Of a stretch of 64,000 bases of DNA, positions 36,328-44,339 are shown piece after piece. Numbering within the stretch: position 1 is the stretch's first letter; each line of letters starts with the position of its first letter. This DNA comes from Halosegnis longus (GTDB lineage: Archaea; Halobacteriota; Halobacteria; Halobacteriales; Haloarculaceae), in the NCBI RefSeq assembly GCF_009663395.1, contig NZ_QKNW01000001.1, positions 1,054,001 through 1,118,000 on the forward strand. Direction: 5' to 3'. Under the pieces are notes generated by a model. The model had not been told where the DNA came from and did no database searches. It worked only from the letters and a program-made list of their open reading frames with translations. The position numbers were made by a program, and so were the translations under genes.

Positions 36328-37986
36328 TCACCGTCGCCGCGGCGATTCGACGTCGATGTCCAGCTCCTCGAGCACGGGCCGCATCTCCTCGCGCTTCTCC
36401 TGGTGCTCTTCTAAGAACTCGGCCATGAGTTCGGCGGCCTGCTCCTTGCAGCCGCCACAGAGCCGCTCGCCGCCGACACACTCCTCGTACACCTCCGTCG
36501 CGAACTCGTCGTCCTCGCCGGCCAGCAGGTAGGTGTACAGCTCGTAGACGGGACACTCGTCGGCTTTTCCGCCGAGTTCACGCTGCTTTTCGGCGCTGGT
36601 GCGCCCGCCCGTCGTCGCGGATTTCACCTTCTCGTAGCCGTCCTCCGGGTCGTCGAGCAGGCTGATGTGGGAGGCCGGAATCGAGGAGGACATCTTCCCG
36701 CCGGTCAGCCCGGTCATGAACCGATTGTAAATCGAGGAGGGGGCGATGAAGCCGTAGCCGCCGTGGTCGAGTTCCACCTCGCGGGCGAGCTCCTCGGCGG
36801 CGTCGGCGTCGAGGTCGAAGGTGTCGATATGGCCCTCGAAGACGCGTTTCTCCCCGTCGATGGCCTCGATGAGCGCCTCGAAGGCCTCGTCGGTGGCGTT
36901 GCGATTGAGGAACCGGACGCGGGGGCGAATCGGCTCCTTGCCCGCGTTGTCGAGTTTGGGGAGGACGCTCGTGCCGGCCTCGTCGGCGTGGTGTTCGCGG
37001 AGATAGTCGGCGGCGTCCTCACACCGGATATCGTCGTCCTCGATGGCGTCGTAGGCCGCGCGGATGAGCACGCGCTCTGCGGGGTCGGCCTCGAAGCTGG
37101 CGTACGCCTCCGTCACGCCGAAGTAGCGGGTCCGGTCCGCGAGGTCGCGCGCAAACCGCATGTGGGGGTCCTGGTCCGGGCCGACCGGGATGACGGTCGG
37201 CTTCGGCTCGTCGAGTTGCGGGTAGAGGATGTCGGCCATCTGGGTGACGACCGACTGCATGTGTGAGATGTTGGTCTCGCCGTCGAAGCCGTACAGCGCC
37301 TGCATCTCCGAGAAGTTCGCTTCCGCACCCAACTCGAAGGCGAGGTTCTGGAGCCGCTCGTTGCCCGACTGTCGATAAATCTCGCCGTCCTCGGGGTCGA
37401 AGCCGAGCGCGAGCAGCGAGAGCAGATACTCCTCGGTGTGGCGGTCGATTTCCGCCCACGAGAGCCCGCGGGCGGAATTGGCTTCGAGGTCGGCCACCAG
37501 CGCGTAGGCGTCGCCGCCCTGCTGTTGGTGGTAGATGATCTCCTCGATCATCAGCTTGTGACCGATGTGTGGGTCGCCGGTGGGCATCCACCCCGAGAGG
37601 ACGGCGAAGGGGTCGTCGTTGGCCATCGCGTCGGCAATCGGGCCGTAGTCGCGGTGGCCGAAGACGACGCCCCGGCGCATCAGGTAGTGGGGGTTGGGCA
37701 CCTGCGGGAGCACGTCGTCGAACTCCTCGATGCCGAACTGCTCGAACAGCTTTCGGTAGTCGTCGACGCTCGCGGACCCCCACGGATCGAGGGTCACGTC
37801 GTCGGCACCGGCTGCACTCCCGCCGTCGGGCATCGCCCGCCCTCCGTCGTGGTCGTCGTCGGACCACTCGCTTCCGTCGGAGTTCGTCCGACGAGCCTCG
37901 TGGTCGCTTCCCGACCACTCACTCCCGTCCGATAACACGTTCTCGCGGGACGGAAGCGACTCACCCTCGTCGTGGTCGTCGTTCAT
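36328..37986 (-). CDS. trpS: tryptophanyl-tRNA synthetase with repetitive acidic N-terminus
   Basis: Class I synthetase (552 residues). HIGH motif at 140-143 (GDPHIGHKLM) and KMSKS variant GGKMSSS, with 'VIPVGPDQDPHMRFARDL' for tryptophanyl-adenylate chemistry. The core starts near residue 66 (LDPWGS). The first 60 residues are disordered, acidic and contain the repeat SDGSEWS twice (residues 19-25 and 36-42), each followed by an acidic DH segment; a shorter product from M52 is possible. A C-terminal cluster of cysteines (EECVGGERLCGGCKEQ) is present. It is upstream of the helicase on the same strand with a 37-base gap. Confidence 0.94.
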   Translation of the reverse strand: MNDDHDEGESLPSRENVLSDGSEWSGSDHEARRTNSDGSEWSDDDHDGGRAMPDGGSAAGADDVTLDPWGSASVDDYRKLFEQFGIEEFDDVLPQVPNPHYLMRRGVVFGHRDYGPIADAMANDDPFAVLSGWMPTGDPHIGHKLMIEEIIYHQQQGGDAYALVADLEANSARGLSWAEIDRHTEEYLLSLLALGFDPEDGEIYRQSGNERLQNLAFELGAEANFSEMQALYGFDGETNISHMQSVVTQMADILYPQLDEPKPTVIPVGPDQDPHMRFARDLADRTRYFGVTEAYASFEADPAERVLIRAAYDAIEDDDIRCEDAADYLREHHADEAGTSVLPKLDNAGKEPIRPRVRFLNRNATDEAFEALIEAIDGEKRVFEGHIDTFDLDADAAEELAREVELDHGGYGFIAPSSIYNRFMTGLTGGKMSSSIPASHISLLDDPEDGYEKVKSATTGGRTSAEKQRELGGKADECPVYELYTYLLAGEDDEFATEVYEECVGGERLCGGCKEQAAELMAEFLEEHQEKREEMRPVLEELDIDVESPRRR

Positions 37987-38067
37987 ACATCGACCTCGGC
38001 GGTTCGGACAAAAAGCGGTTCGTTCGCGTGCACTCGTTCACACGCGGGGACAAGAGCCAAATACGGG

Positions 38068-39105
38068 TCAGGGCGTGAGCCGCTGGACCGAGAGCCACGC
38101 CACCTCGCCGTTGGGGTCCACGTCGGAGCCGTGGCTGGTGCCGTCGGTGAGGGCGAACACCATCTCCTTGCGGACGCCGTGGGCGAGTCGCACGTCAAGC
38201 GAGAGGTCGCGGGGGGCGAAGGTGTGTCCGTCCGGGAGCACGCGGACGAGCCGCTCGGAGTGCCCGAGGTCGTCGACGGACGAGACGTCCGCGTAGGTGC
38301 GGAAATCCGCGCCGAACTTGAATCCCGTCTTGGGGACGATACCGCGGGCACGGAGCGCGGTGTAGACGGTGAGCCGGCGGTCGAAGCGGTCGCCTTCCGT
38401 CTCGCGTCCCAGTTCGAGGACGGCCTCGCGTCCGCCCGGAAACGAGAGGACGCCCTGCTCTGCGAGGTACGCGGCCTCGACGAGCGAGAGCTGGATGGCG
38501 GTGCGGTCGTCGTCCAGCGGCTGCCCGTAGAAGCCCTGCGCGTAGAGCCACTCCGGAGGTTCCCAGACGGCGACGCGGTCGTCGAGGAGCGCGGCCTCGA
38601 TGCCGTGTTCGGTGTGGTCGGTCGCGGTACCGGACACTTCCGGCACGCTCGTCTCCAGATACGTCAGCTCGGACTCCTCGTCGACGACCGCGAGCACCAC
38701 GTCGCCGAGGTCGGCGGCGGGGACGGTCTCGCGCTCGGCGACGACGCGGACGCGGTACTCGACGGCGTCGTCCCACGGTCCCTTGCCCCGGGGGTAGACG
38801 ACGAAGTCGATGCCGTCGGCGTCGTCGGCCCAGCCGTCGCGGGCGGGCGTGAGATAGAAGCCGCGGTCGCGGAGGTCCTTGTAGACGAGAAACCGGGAGG
38901 CGAGACCGCCCTCGGCCTCGAAGAACTCCCGAAACCCCATCCCCTCGACGGCGTCGAGGTCGCCGCGAAAGAGGAGGTGGGCGGCTTCGACGCGCGAGAG
39001 GTGGAGTTCACCGTCGACAGGGTGGCCGTAGCCGCGAGCGTCGTAGAACTGCTCGCGGCCGGCGTGGCCGACCTGCACCGTATCGCCCTCGACGTGTGCC
39101 TGCAT
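38068..39105 (-). CDS. endA: tRNA-splicing endonuclease EndA, double-length form
   Basis: Cuts introns from pre-tRNA. 345 residues, the tandem-duplicated (epsilon2) archaeal form, with an inactive N-terminal repeat and a catalytic C-terminal repeat. In the latter, 'IVPKTGFKFGADFRTY' carries the catalytic tyrosine, GHSERLVRVLP the histidine, and GVRKEMVFAL the lysine. ATG 39105 (MQAHVEGD) is chosen; the frame continues 93 codons upstream, but that part overlaps the neighbouring gene and is shadow sequence. Same strand as trpS, so this block (zinc-finger gene, endA, trpS, helicase) may be a long transcription unit. Confidence 0.94.
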   Translation of the reverse strand: MQAHVEGDTVQVGHAGREQFYDARGYGHPVDGELHLSRVEAAHLLFRGDLDAVEGMGFREFFEAEGGLASRFLVYKDLRDRGFYLTPARDGWADDADGIDFVVYPRGKGPWDDAVEYRVRVVAERETVPAADLGDVVLAVVDEESELTYLETSVPEVSGTATDHTEHGIEAALLDDRVAVWEPPEWLYAQGFYGQPLDDDRTAIQLSLVEAAYLAEQGVLSFPGGREAVLELGRETEGDRFDRRLTVYTALRARGIVPKTGFKFGADFRTYADVSSVDDLGHSERLVRVLPDGHTFAPRDLSLDVRLAHGVRKEMVFALTDGTSHGSDVDPNGEVAWLSVQRLTP

Positions 39106-39136
39106 ACCTGGCCCACAGACGCGCCCCGTCAAAAAC

Positions 39137-39841
39137 CTACGGAGACGCGCATGCGGCGTCGAGACACCGACCGTCGACGGTCGGCAGCCCGCAGTCGCAG
39201 ACGCCGTCACACACCTCGTTCGGGAGCGGGACCGACACGTCACAGTCGGGGTAGCCGTCACACCCGAGCAGGAGTCCGCCCGCCCGAACGACGCGCATGT
39301 CTCGCCCGCAGTCGGGACAGTCGAACTGTCCGTCGAGTTCCGCCTCGATTGCGGCGTCGAGTGGCTCGCAGGCGCGGTCGGCACACACCTCGACGGTGAC
39401 GCCCCGCGTCACCTCGATACGCGGTAGCCCACACGCGCAGGCGTCATCGAGGACGGTCGCGCCCGCAGGTAGGGCGTGCTCGCGGTCGCAGTCCGTGCAC
39501 GCGAGCCGCCCAGAGCGCTCGACCAGCGCGCCGGTGCAGTCGGGACACGGGCCGGCGGCCTCCCCGGCGGGCGAGACGGGAATCCGCACGTCGACGCTGG
39601 TCTCGTGGAAGGTGACGCGCAGGCGGTCGTCGCCGTCGCGAGCCTCGACCGTCGGCGGGGAGCCGACCGCCATCGAGGTGTCCGGACGGGTGAGCCACGC
39701 GACGGGGCGGTACCCCGCGGCGTCGTGGACGAGAAGGGTGTCGTCGGGCTTGCGCAGACAGACGACGCGGCCGCGCTTCTCGTAGGAGCGGTTGCCGTCG
39801 AACGTCGTCGTGCAGTCGCCGGCCAGCAGGTGTGCGTGCAT
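39137..39841 (-). CDS. NucS-like N-terminal domain fused to C4 zinc fingers
   Basis: 234 residues. The first ~75 resemble the DNA-binding N-terminal domain of NucS/EndoMS (DUF91): CLRKPDDTLLVHDAAGYRPV followed by AWLTRP. The nuclease C-terminal domain of NucS is absent; instead there are many CxxC-type pairs (CPDCTG, CTDCDR, CACG, CPDCGRDM, CDGYPDC, CDCG), including one segment like the topoisomerase C4 zinc finger (FDCPDCGRDMRVVRAGGLLL). It probably binds single-stranded or damaged DNA, or RNA ends. It lies 31 bases upstream of endA on the same strand. Confidence 0.75.
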   Translation of the reverse strand: MHAHLLAGDCTTTFDGNRSYEKRGRVVCLRKPDDTLLVHDAAGYRPVAWLTRPDTSMAVGSPPTVEARDGDDRLRVTFHETSVDVRIPVSPAGEAAGPCPDCTGALVERSGRLACTDCDREHALPAGATVLDDACACGLPRIEVTRGVTVEVCADRACEPLDAAIEAELDGQFDCPDCGRDMRVVRAGGLLLGCDGYPDCDVSVPLPNEVCDGVCDCGLPTVDGRCLDAACASP

Positions 39842-39866
39842 GGGGCCGGTGGCGCGGCATCATATA

Positions 39867-40118
39867 TCAACCGTCGCCGACGAGCCGCTCCTTCTGGCGG
39901 CGCGAGAGCTGTTTGATTTCGTACTCGCGGGACATGGCCGCGCCCTTGGTGTCGAACGCCTCGGTGTGGCGGAGTTCGACCGGCGTGCGCCCGCGGGTGT
40001 ACTTGCTCCCCTCGCCGGCGTCGTGTTCGGCGACCCGCCGCTGTACGTCGGTCGTGTAGCCGGTGTAGAAGCTCCCGTCGGCACACTCGATGACGTAGAC
40101 GTAGTGTGGTGTCGTCAC
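39867..40118 (-). CDS. GIY-YIG domain protein
   Basis: 83 residues, a single GIY-YIG nuclease domain of the small YhbQ/UPF0213 type. It starts HYVYVIECADGSFYTGYT, in which YVY...YTG replaces GIY...YIG, with the catalytic Arg in DVQRRVAEH (about residue 27-28) and a conserved Glu-like position in REYEIKQL. Such proteins cut branched or damaged DNA in some cases, but roles are not settled. GTG start. It is 25 bases upstream of the NucS-like gene in the same direction. Confidence 0.88.
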   Translation of the reverse strand: MTTPHYVYVIECADGSFYTGYTTDVQRRVAEHDAGEGSKYTRGRTPVELRHTEAFDTKGAAMSREYEIKQLSRRQKERLVGDG

Positions 40119-40137
40119 TGGCCGGTCTAAGAGGGCA

Positions 40138-40155
40138 CCCCCGTTAGTTTGGGGG
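40138..40155 (-). terminator. hairpin after the mini zinc-finger gene
   Basis: CCCCC-GTTAGTTT-GGGGG stem-loop just beyond the stop of the 40169-40324 gene and before the GIY-YIG gene. On the minus strand it is followed by TGCCCTCTTAG, a weakly pyrimidine-rich tail. Likely a terminator separating the two genes. Confidence 0.45.
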
Positions 40156-40168
40156 CAGTACGACGCCG

Positions 40169-40324
40169 TCAGATTTGCGACTGAAACGCACGTTCCTGTG
40201 AAACCTCGGCGATGCCTGCGTTCGCCGAGCAGTTGGGACAGGCGCGGAGCGCGCCGTTGTCGTCGGTGAAGACGCGGGCGAATCGCTCCGAGACGTGCGC
40301 GTCACAGTGGTCACACGTTGGCAT
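40169..40324 (-). CDS. mini zinc-finger protein (DUF7563-like), copy 1
   Basis: 51 residues: MPTCDHCDAHVSERFARVF, then a CPNC pair (RACPNCSANAG). Two CxxC pairs about 28 residues apart form a single zinc ribbon. ATG 40324 gives the CxxC at residues 4-7, as in the paralogue at 44336-44494. These tiny proteins are common in haloarchaea; roles as transcriptional or nucleic-acid-binding adaptors are plausible but unproven. Confidence 0.75.
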   Translation of the reverse strand: MPTCDHCDAHVSERFARVFTDDNGALRACPNCSANAGIAEVSQERAFQSQI

Positions 40325-40415
40325 GGTCACCCGACGCGGAGGAAGCCGCATCGGTATTAAGACTGTGGGGTCGAGCACTCATATACCCTCGCTCGGCGGT
40401 CATCGAACTGACCGT

Positions 40416-41183
40416 TCATTCGGTTCGTGCTCGGTCGATTGCACGAGCGATAAGCCCCGCCTGTGCTCCGGCGACGAATCCCGCATCGATGTTGACGACG
40501 GACAGCGGGGTACACGACTGTAACATCCCGTCGAGGGCCGCTTCGCCCTCGCCAGCGTGCCCGTAGCCGTTTGATACCGGGAGTCCGATGACCGGCGCGT
40601 CGACGAGACCCGCGGTGACCGTCGGAAGCGCGCCCTCTCTGCCGGCGGCGACGACGAGTACGTCCGACTCGCGAATGCGGTCGAGCTGGTCGAACAGCCG
40701 GTGGATGCCGGCGACGCCCACGTCGTCGACGCGGTCGATGGTCGCCCCCATCTCGCCGGCGACGACGGCGGTCTCGCCGGCGGGAATCGCGTCGGACGTG
40801 CCCGCGGTGACGACCCCGACGGTCGCGTCGAGGGTCGGGGGGTCGTAGTCGGACGCGTGGACGACGACGGTCCGGGCGCGGGCGTCGTGGTCGACGGTCG
40901 CGTCGGGAACCTCGTCGCCGACCGCGCGGTCGATGGCGTCGGCCGTCTCGTCGTCGAGTCGGGTGACGAGCGCGTGGCCCGTCGCGTCCACGGCGTCGAG
41001 CGCGAGCGCGACGATTTCGGCGGTCGTCTTCCCGTCCGCGAGGATACCTTCGGGGATGCCGGTGCGGCTGGTGCGGGCGGCGTCGAAGCGACCGCCGTCG
41101 CCGGTCGCGTAGCCGCGCAGTCGGCTCTCTGCGGCCGCGGGCGAGCAGTCGCCCGCCGCCACGCGTTCGAGGAGTTCGCGCAT
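40416..41183 (-). CDS. larB: nickel-pincer cofactor biosynthesis protein LarB
   Basis: 255 residues. The C-terminal part is an AIR-carboxylase-like (PurE) fold with the LarB signature: VGVVTAGTSDAIPAGETA, 'VVVAAGREGALPTVTAGL' and 'GLPVSNGYGHAGEGEAALD'; the N-terminal helix region has the HHDxxR-equivalent 'RFDAARTSRTGIPEGI'. LarB carboxylates and hydrolyses nicotinic acid adenine dinucleotide in the first step of the pincer cofactor of lactate racemase. Its usual partners larC and larE are not in the window. Confidence 0.9.
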   Translation of the reverse strand: MRELLERVAAGDCSPAAAESRLRGYATGDGGRFDAARTSRTGIPEGILADGKTTAEIVALALDAVDATGHALVTRLDDETADAIDRAVGDEVPDATVDHDARARTVVVHASDYDPPTLDATVGVVTAGTSDAIPAGETAVVAGEMGATIDRVDDVGVAGIHRLFDQLDRIRESDVLVVAAGREGALPTVTAGLVDAPVIGLPVSNGYGHAGEGEAALDGMLQSCTPLSVVNIDAGFVAGAQAGLIARAIDRARTE

Positions 41184-41298
41184 AACCGTCGTTCGGGACG
41201 GGGGGTTACGGACCTGTCGTCGTTATCAGAGGGTTCTGCCTGATTCTACAGCGGAAAACGGGGGTGTGACGGCCCCTACCGCCAACGAATCAGGAAAG

Positions 41299-41305
41299 TA
41301 TATAA
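41299..41305 (+). promoter_or_regulatory. strong TATA box of the histone-fold gene
   Basis: TATATAA in GGAAAGTATATAAGTCGG, preceded by a purine-rich BRE-like segment. It is 27-33 bases before the ATG at 41332, so the transcript is leaderless or nearly so and probably abundant. Confidence 0.75.
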
Positions 41306-41331
41306 GTCGGCTCGAAGTACGCCGTGGTGTA

Positions 41332-41499
41332 ATGGCAGACCTAATCGTCAAGGCCGCAGTGAAGGACGAACTCGATGAGATGAACGTCGCCTCCGACTTC
41401 TACGAGGCACTCGACGCGGAAGTCGAGGAGCTGCTCGAGGACGCAGCGCGACGCGCCGACGCGAACGACCGGAAGACGGTCCAGCCGCGCGACCTCTGA
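41332..41499 (+). CDS. minimal histone-fold protein (NFYB/HAP3-like)
   Basis: 55 residues: MADLIVKAAVKDELDEMN, then a long helix (ASDFYEALDAEVEELLEDAA) and the ending NDRKTVQPRDL. The last segment aligns with the loop and start of helix 3 of archaeal histones (RKTIxxxDI), so it is a histone fold truncated after helix 2. It is strongly acidic (many D/E, few K/R), unlike DNA-wrapping histones, and so may act as a regulator or dimer partner. An excellent TATA box gives a leaderless transcript. ATG 41332 is chosen because upstream in-frame codons lie inside the promoter. Confidence 0.85.
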   Translation: MADLIVKAAVKDELDEMNVASDFYEALDAEVEELLEDAARRADANDRKTVQPRDL

Positions 41500-41531
41500 T
41501 AACGGCTCCCCGCGTTTCCATTCTTTCGACG

Positions 41532-42224
41532 CTACTCCGACAGCGGCGGCGCTCGCCGTTCGACGCCGTCCGCGCGCCCGACGAACACCGCGTCGGCCAG
41601 CCCGACGAACAGCCCGTGCTCGACGACGCCCGGAATCGCCGACAGCGTCGCGGCCAACGGTTCAGGGTCGATGGCCTCGAACGCGCAGTCGAAGACGAGG
41701 TTTCCGTTGTCCGTGACGACGGGACCGTCCTTGCGTTCTGCGGCCCGGAGCGTCGGCTCGCCGCCGGCCTCGCGAATCGCCGCCGCGACCGGCGCGCGCG
41801 CGTCCGGCAGGAACTCGACCGGCACCGGTCCGGCGAGCGCGTCGGTTAGCTTCGAGTCGTCGGCGACGACGAGCAAGCGGTCGGCCGCGCTGGCGACGTA
41901 TTTCTCGCGGGCGTGGGCCGCGCCCCCGCCCTTCACGAGGTCGAAGCCCGCGACCTCGTCGGCCCCGTCGATGGCCACGTCGGGCGTCGCCTCGTCCAGC
42001 GTCGTCAGCGGAATCCCGACCTCGCGAGCGAGGTCGCGCGACTGGAACGAGGTCGGTACCCCCCGAATGTCGAGCCCCGAATCGACCGCCCGCCCGAGCG
42101 CGCGAATCGCGTGAGCGGCGGTGCTCCCGGTGCCGAGTCCGACGACCTCGCCGTCGGTCACGCGGTCGGCGGCCGCCTCGCCGGCCCGTCGTTTCGCCTC
42201 GTTCGAGCCACCCGTCCGTTTCAT
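41532..42224 (-). CDS. rpiA: ribose-5-phosphate isomerase A
   Basis: Interconverts ribose 5-phosphate and ribulose 5-phosphate (230 residues). Motifs: VVGLGTGSTAAHAIRAL for phosphate binding, DVAIDGADEV with the catalytic Asp pair, and LVKGGGAAHAREKYVA with the catalytic Glu/Lys. ATG 42224 (MKRTGGSNEAKRRAGE) is the family start; the frame to 42335 is discarded. It is convergent with the histone-fold gene and divergent from the SDR gene. Confidence 0.95.
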   Translation of the reverse strand: MKRTGGSNEAKRRAGEAAADRVTDGEVVGLGTGSTAAHAIRALGRAVDSGLDIRGVPTSFQSRDLAREVGIPLTTLDEATPDVAIDGADEVAGFDLVKGGGAAHAREKYVASAADRLLVVADDSKLTDALAGPVPVEFLPDARAPVAAAIREAGGEPTLRAAERKDGPVVTDNGNLVFDCAFEAIDPEPLAATLSAIPGVVEHGLFVGLADAVFVGRADGVERRAPPLSE

Positions 42225-42335
42225 GTCGAGTCGTCCACCCGCATCCGTGGAAAAGCCTCGGATAGTTCCTGTCGCCGTCGATACAGAATCACGCGTCAGG
42301 AACGACTCTTTGTGCTCGCGGCCGTCTACTCGCAC

Positions 42336-42980
42336 ATGACGCGGACACTCCTACTTGCTGGCGTGGGCGAGCGAATCGGTGCCGGGGTCGCGCGGCGGTT
42401 CGGTGCGGCCGGCTGGCAGGTGGCGCTCGTCTCGCGGTCCGGAGCCGAGGAACTGGCGGACGACCTCGATTCGGCCGTCTCGATTCGGGCCGACATCACC
42501 GACGAGGGCGAGGTGAACCGGGCGGTCGCGGAGACGCGGGAGGCGTTCGGAAGCGTCGACTGTCTCGTCTGTAACGCCAGCGGCGGGGGCGGCAACCCCA
42601 TCGAGTCGGCCGACGCCGCGACGCTCGAACGGCTGTGGCAGGTTCGGACGCTCGGCACCTTCCGCCTCGTGCAGGCGTGTCTGGATGACCTCCGCGACGG
42701 CGGGACGGTGCTCGTCTCGGGCACCACCTACGCGAGCGAACCGGCTCCCGAGCAGGTGGAGTGGGCCAGCGCCGCGCCCGCGACCCGCGGATTGTCTCGG
42801 ACCCTTGACGCCGCAGTCGAGGGAGTGCAGGTGACCTACGTCGAGATTGCGACGGCGGTGCGACCCCCGGACAGCGACTTCCCCGGCGCGGTCGGGAGCG
42901 ACGACCTCGCCGACCGGTATCTCGAACTCGCGGAGGCGTCGGGCGCGGTCCCGACTCGGGTGCGGCTGGACACCCAGTAG
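42336..42980 (+). CDS. short-chain dehydrogenase family protein without the catalytic Tyr-Lys
   Basis: 214 residues, Rossmann fold of the SDR type: AGVGERIGAGVARRF at 8-22 replaces TGxxxGIG, the NAG-like motif is CNASGGG, and S128 in VLVSGTTYASEP fits the catalytic serine. The YxxxK motif expected near 143-147 reads W143-A-S-A-A147, so both catalytic Tyr and Lys are missing. It is also shorter than typical SDRs (about 250), with no clear substrate-binding lid. It may bind NAD(P) or another nucleotide without being a dehydrogenase. Followed after 27 bases by the phosphohexomutase gene. Confidence 0.8.
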   Translation: MTRTLLLAGVGERIGAGVARRFGAAGWQVALVSRSGAEELADDLDSAVSIRADITDEGEVNRAVAETREAFGSVDCLVCNASGGGGNPIESADAATLERLWQVRTLGTFRLVQACLDDLRDGGTVLVSGTTYASEPAPEQVEWASAAPATRGLSRTLDAAVEGVQVTYVEIATAVRPPDSDFPGAVGSDDLADRYLELAEASGAVPTRVRLDTQ

Positions 42981-43007
42981 TTTTGTCGCGGGCCACGAAG
43001 CGGAGCC

Positions 43008-44339
43008 ATGTTCGGAACGAGCGGAATTCGCGGGCCGGTCGGGGAGACGGTGACGGCGGCGGTCGCACTCGACGTGGGACGCGCGCTCGGAGCGCACCTC
43101 CGGACGCGCGGCGACCCCCGCCGCGTCGTCGTCGGCCGGGACCCCCGAGAGTCGGGCACGCTCCTCGTCGATGCGCTCGCCGCGGGCCTGCGCGAGACGG
43201 GCGTCGACGTGCTGGACGCCGGCGTCGCGGCGACCCCGACCGTCGCGCGGGCCGTCGGCCCGATGGACGCCGGCGCAGGTGTCGTCGTCACCGCGAGTCA
43301 CAACCCCGCACCCGACAACGGCATCAAGCTGTGGCAGCCGTCGGGACAGGCGTTCGACGCCGACCGCAGGGACGACATCGAGCGCCGCGTCACCGCGAGC
43401 GACTGGGACCTCGAAGCGTGGGACGGACTCGGCTCGCGGACGACGGTCGAGGCGACGACAGCTCACCGAGAGCGACTGGTCGAAGCGACCGCCCCCCTCG
43501 CCGAGCAGGTGGTCGTCGACCTCGGGAACGGGGCCGGCGGCGTCACCGTCGACGCGCTCACCGACCTCGGCTGTGCGGTCGAGACGCTGAACGCCCAGCC
43601 GGACGGAAGCTTTCCGGGACGACCCTCCGAGCCGACGGCAGCGAACTGCGAGTCGCTGGCCACGCTCGTCCGCGAGTCGGACGCGACGGTCGGGGTTGCT
43701 CACGACGGCGACGCCGACCGGCTGCGCGCCGTGGCTGGCGACGGGACCTACCTCTCGGGCGACGTGACGCTGGCGCTGTTTGCGGCCGACGCCGCGAGCG
43801 CGGGCGACCGGGTCGCCGTGCCCGTCGACACGAGTCTCGCCGTCGAGGAGTATCTCGCCGAGCGCGGCGTCGGTGTCGAGCGCACGCCCGTCGGTGACAC
43901 GTACGTCGCGGCGGCGGCGACAGCCCCGGACGTGGCCTTCGGCGGCGAGCCGTCGGGCGCGTGGATTTGGCCGGACGAGACCCTGTGTCCCGACGGTCCC
44001 TACGCGGCCTGTCGGCTGGTCGCGCTGGCAAGCGAGCGTCCGCTCGCCGAGCGCGCGAGCGAGATACCGACCTACCCAATCGAGCGGGGGAGCCGCACGG
44101 TCGAGGGGAAGACGGCGGTGATGGAGCGGGTGCGCGAGCGGCTGCTCGCGGCGTACGACGAATCGCGCGTCTCGACGCTCGACGGGGTGCGCGTCGAGAC
44201 GGACGACGGGTGGTTCCTGCTCCGGGCGAGCGGGACCCAGCCGCTGGTCCGGGTGACGGCCGAGGCCCGCGAGAAAGAGCGGGCCGCGGCGCTGTTCGAG
44301 GAAGCGAGCGAGTACGTAGAAACCGCGAGCGGGCGTTAG
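43008..44339 (+). CDS. glmM: phosphohexomutase (phosphoglucosamine/phosphomannomutase)
   Basis: 443 residues of the alpha-D-phosphohexomutase family. Phosphoserine S97 in VTASHNPAPDNGIKLW, metal loop AHDGDADRLRA, sugar loop GGEPSGAW and phosphate loop RASGTQPLVRV are all intact. It opens with MFGTSGIRGP. Archaeal members convert glucosamine 6-P to 1-P for UDP-GlcNAc, or handle mannose phosphates for glycosylation; sequence does not decide between them. Its 3' end overlaps the convergent mini zinc-finger gene by four bases. Confidence 0.88.
   Translation: MFGTSGIRGPVGETVTAAVALDVGRALGAHLRTRGDPRRVVVGRDPRESGTLLVDALAAGLRETGVDVLDAGVAATPTVARAVGPMDAGAGVVVTASHNPAPDNGIKLWQPSGQAFDADRRDDIERRVTASDWDLEAWDGLGSRTTVEATTAHRERLVEATAPLAEQVVVDLGNGAGGVTVDALTDLGCAVETLNAQPDGSFPGRPSEPTAANCESLATLVRESDATVGVAHDGDADRLRAVAGDGTYLSGDVTLALFAADAASAGDRVAVPVDTSLAVEEYLAERGVGVERTPVGDTYVAAAATAPDVAFGGEPSGAWIWPDETLCPDGPYAACRLVALASERPLAERASEIPTYPIERGSRTVEGKTAVMERVRERLLAAYDESRVSTLDGVRVETDDGWFLLRASGTQPLVRVTAEAREKERAAALFEEASEYVETASGR

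Noticed and set aside
39106-39384. N-terminal extension of EndA to 438 residues
   Set aside because: The extension is Ser/Thr/Arg-rich shadow sequence overlapping the NucS-like gene; MQAHVEGD at 39105 is a normal start.
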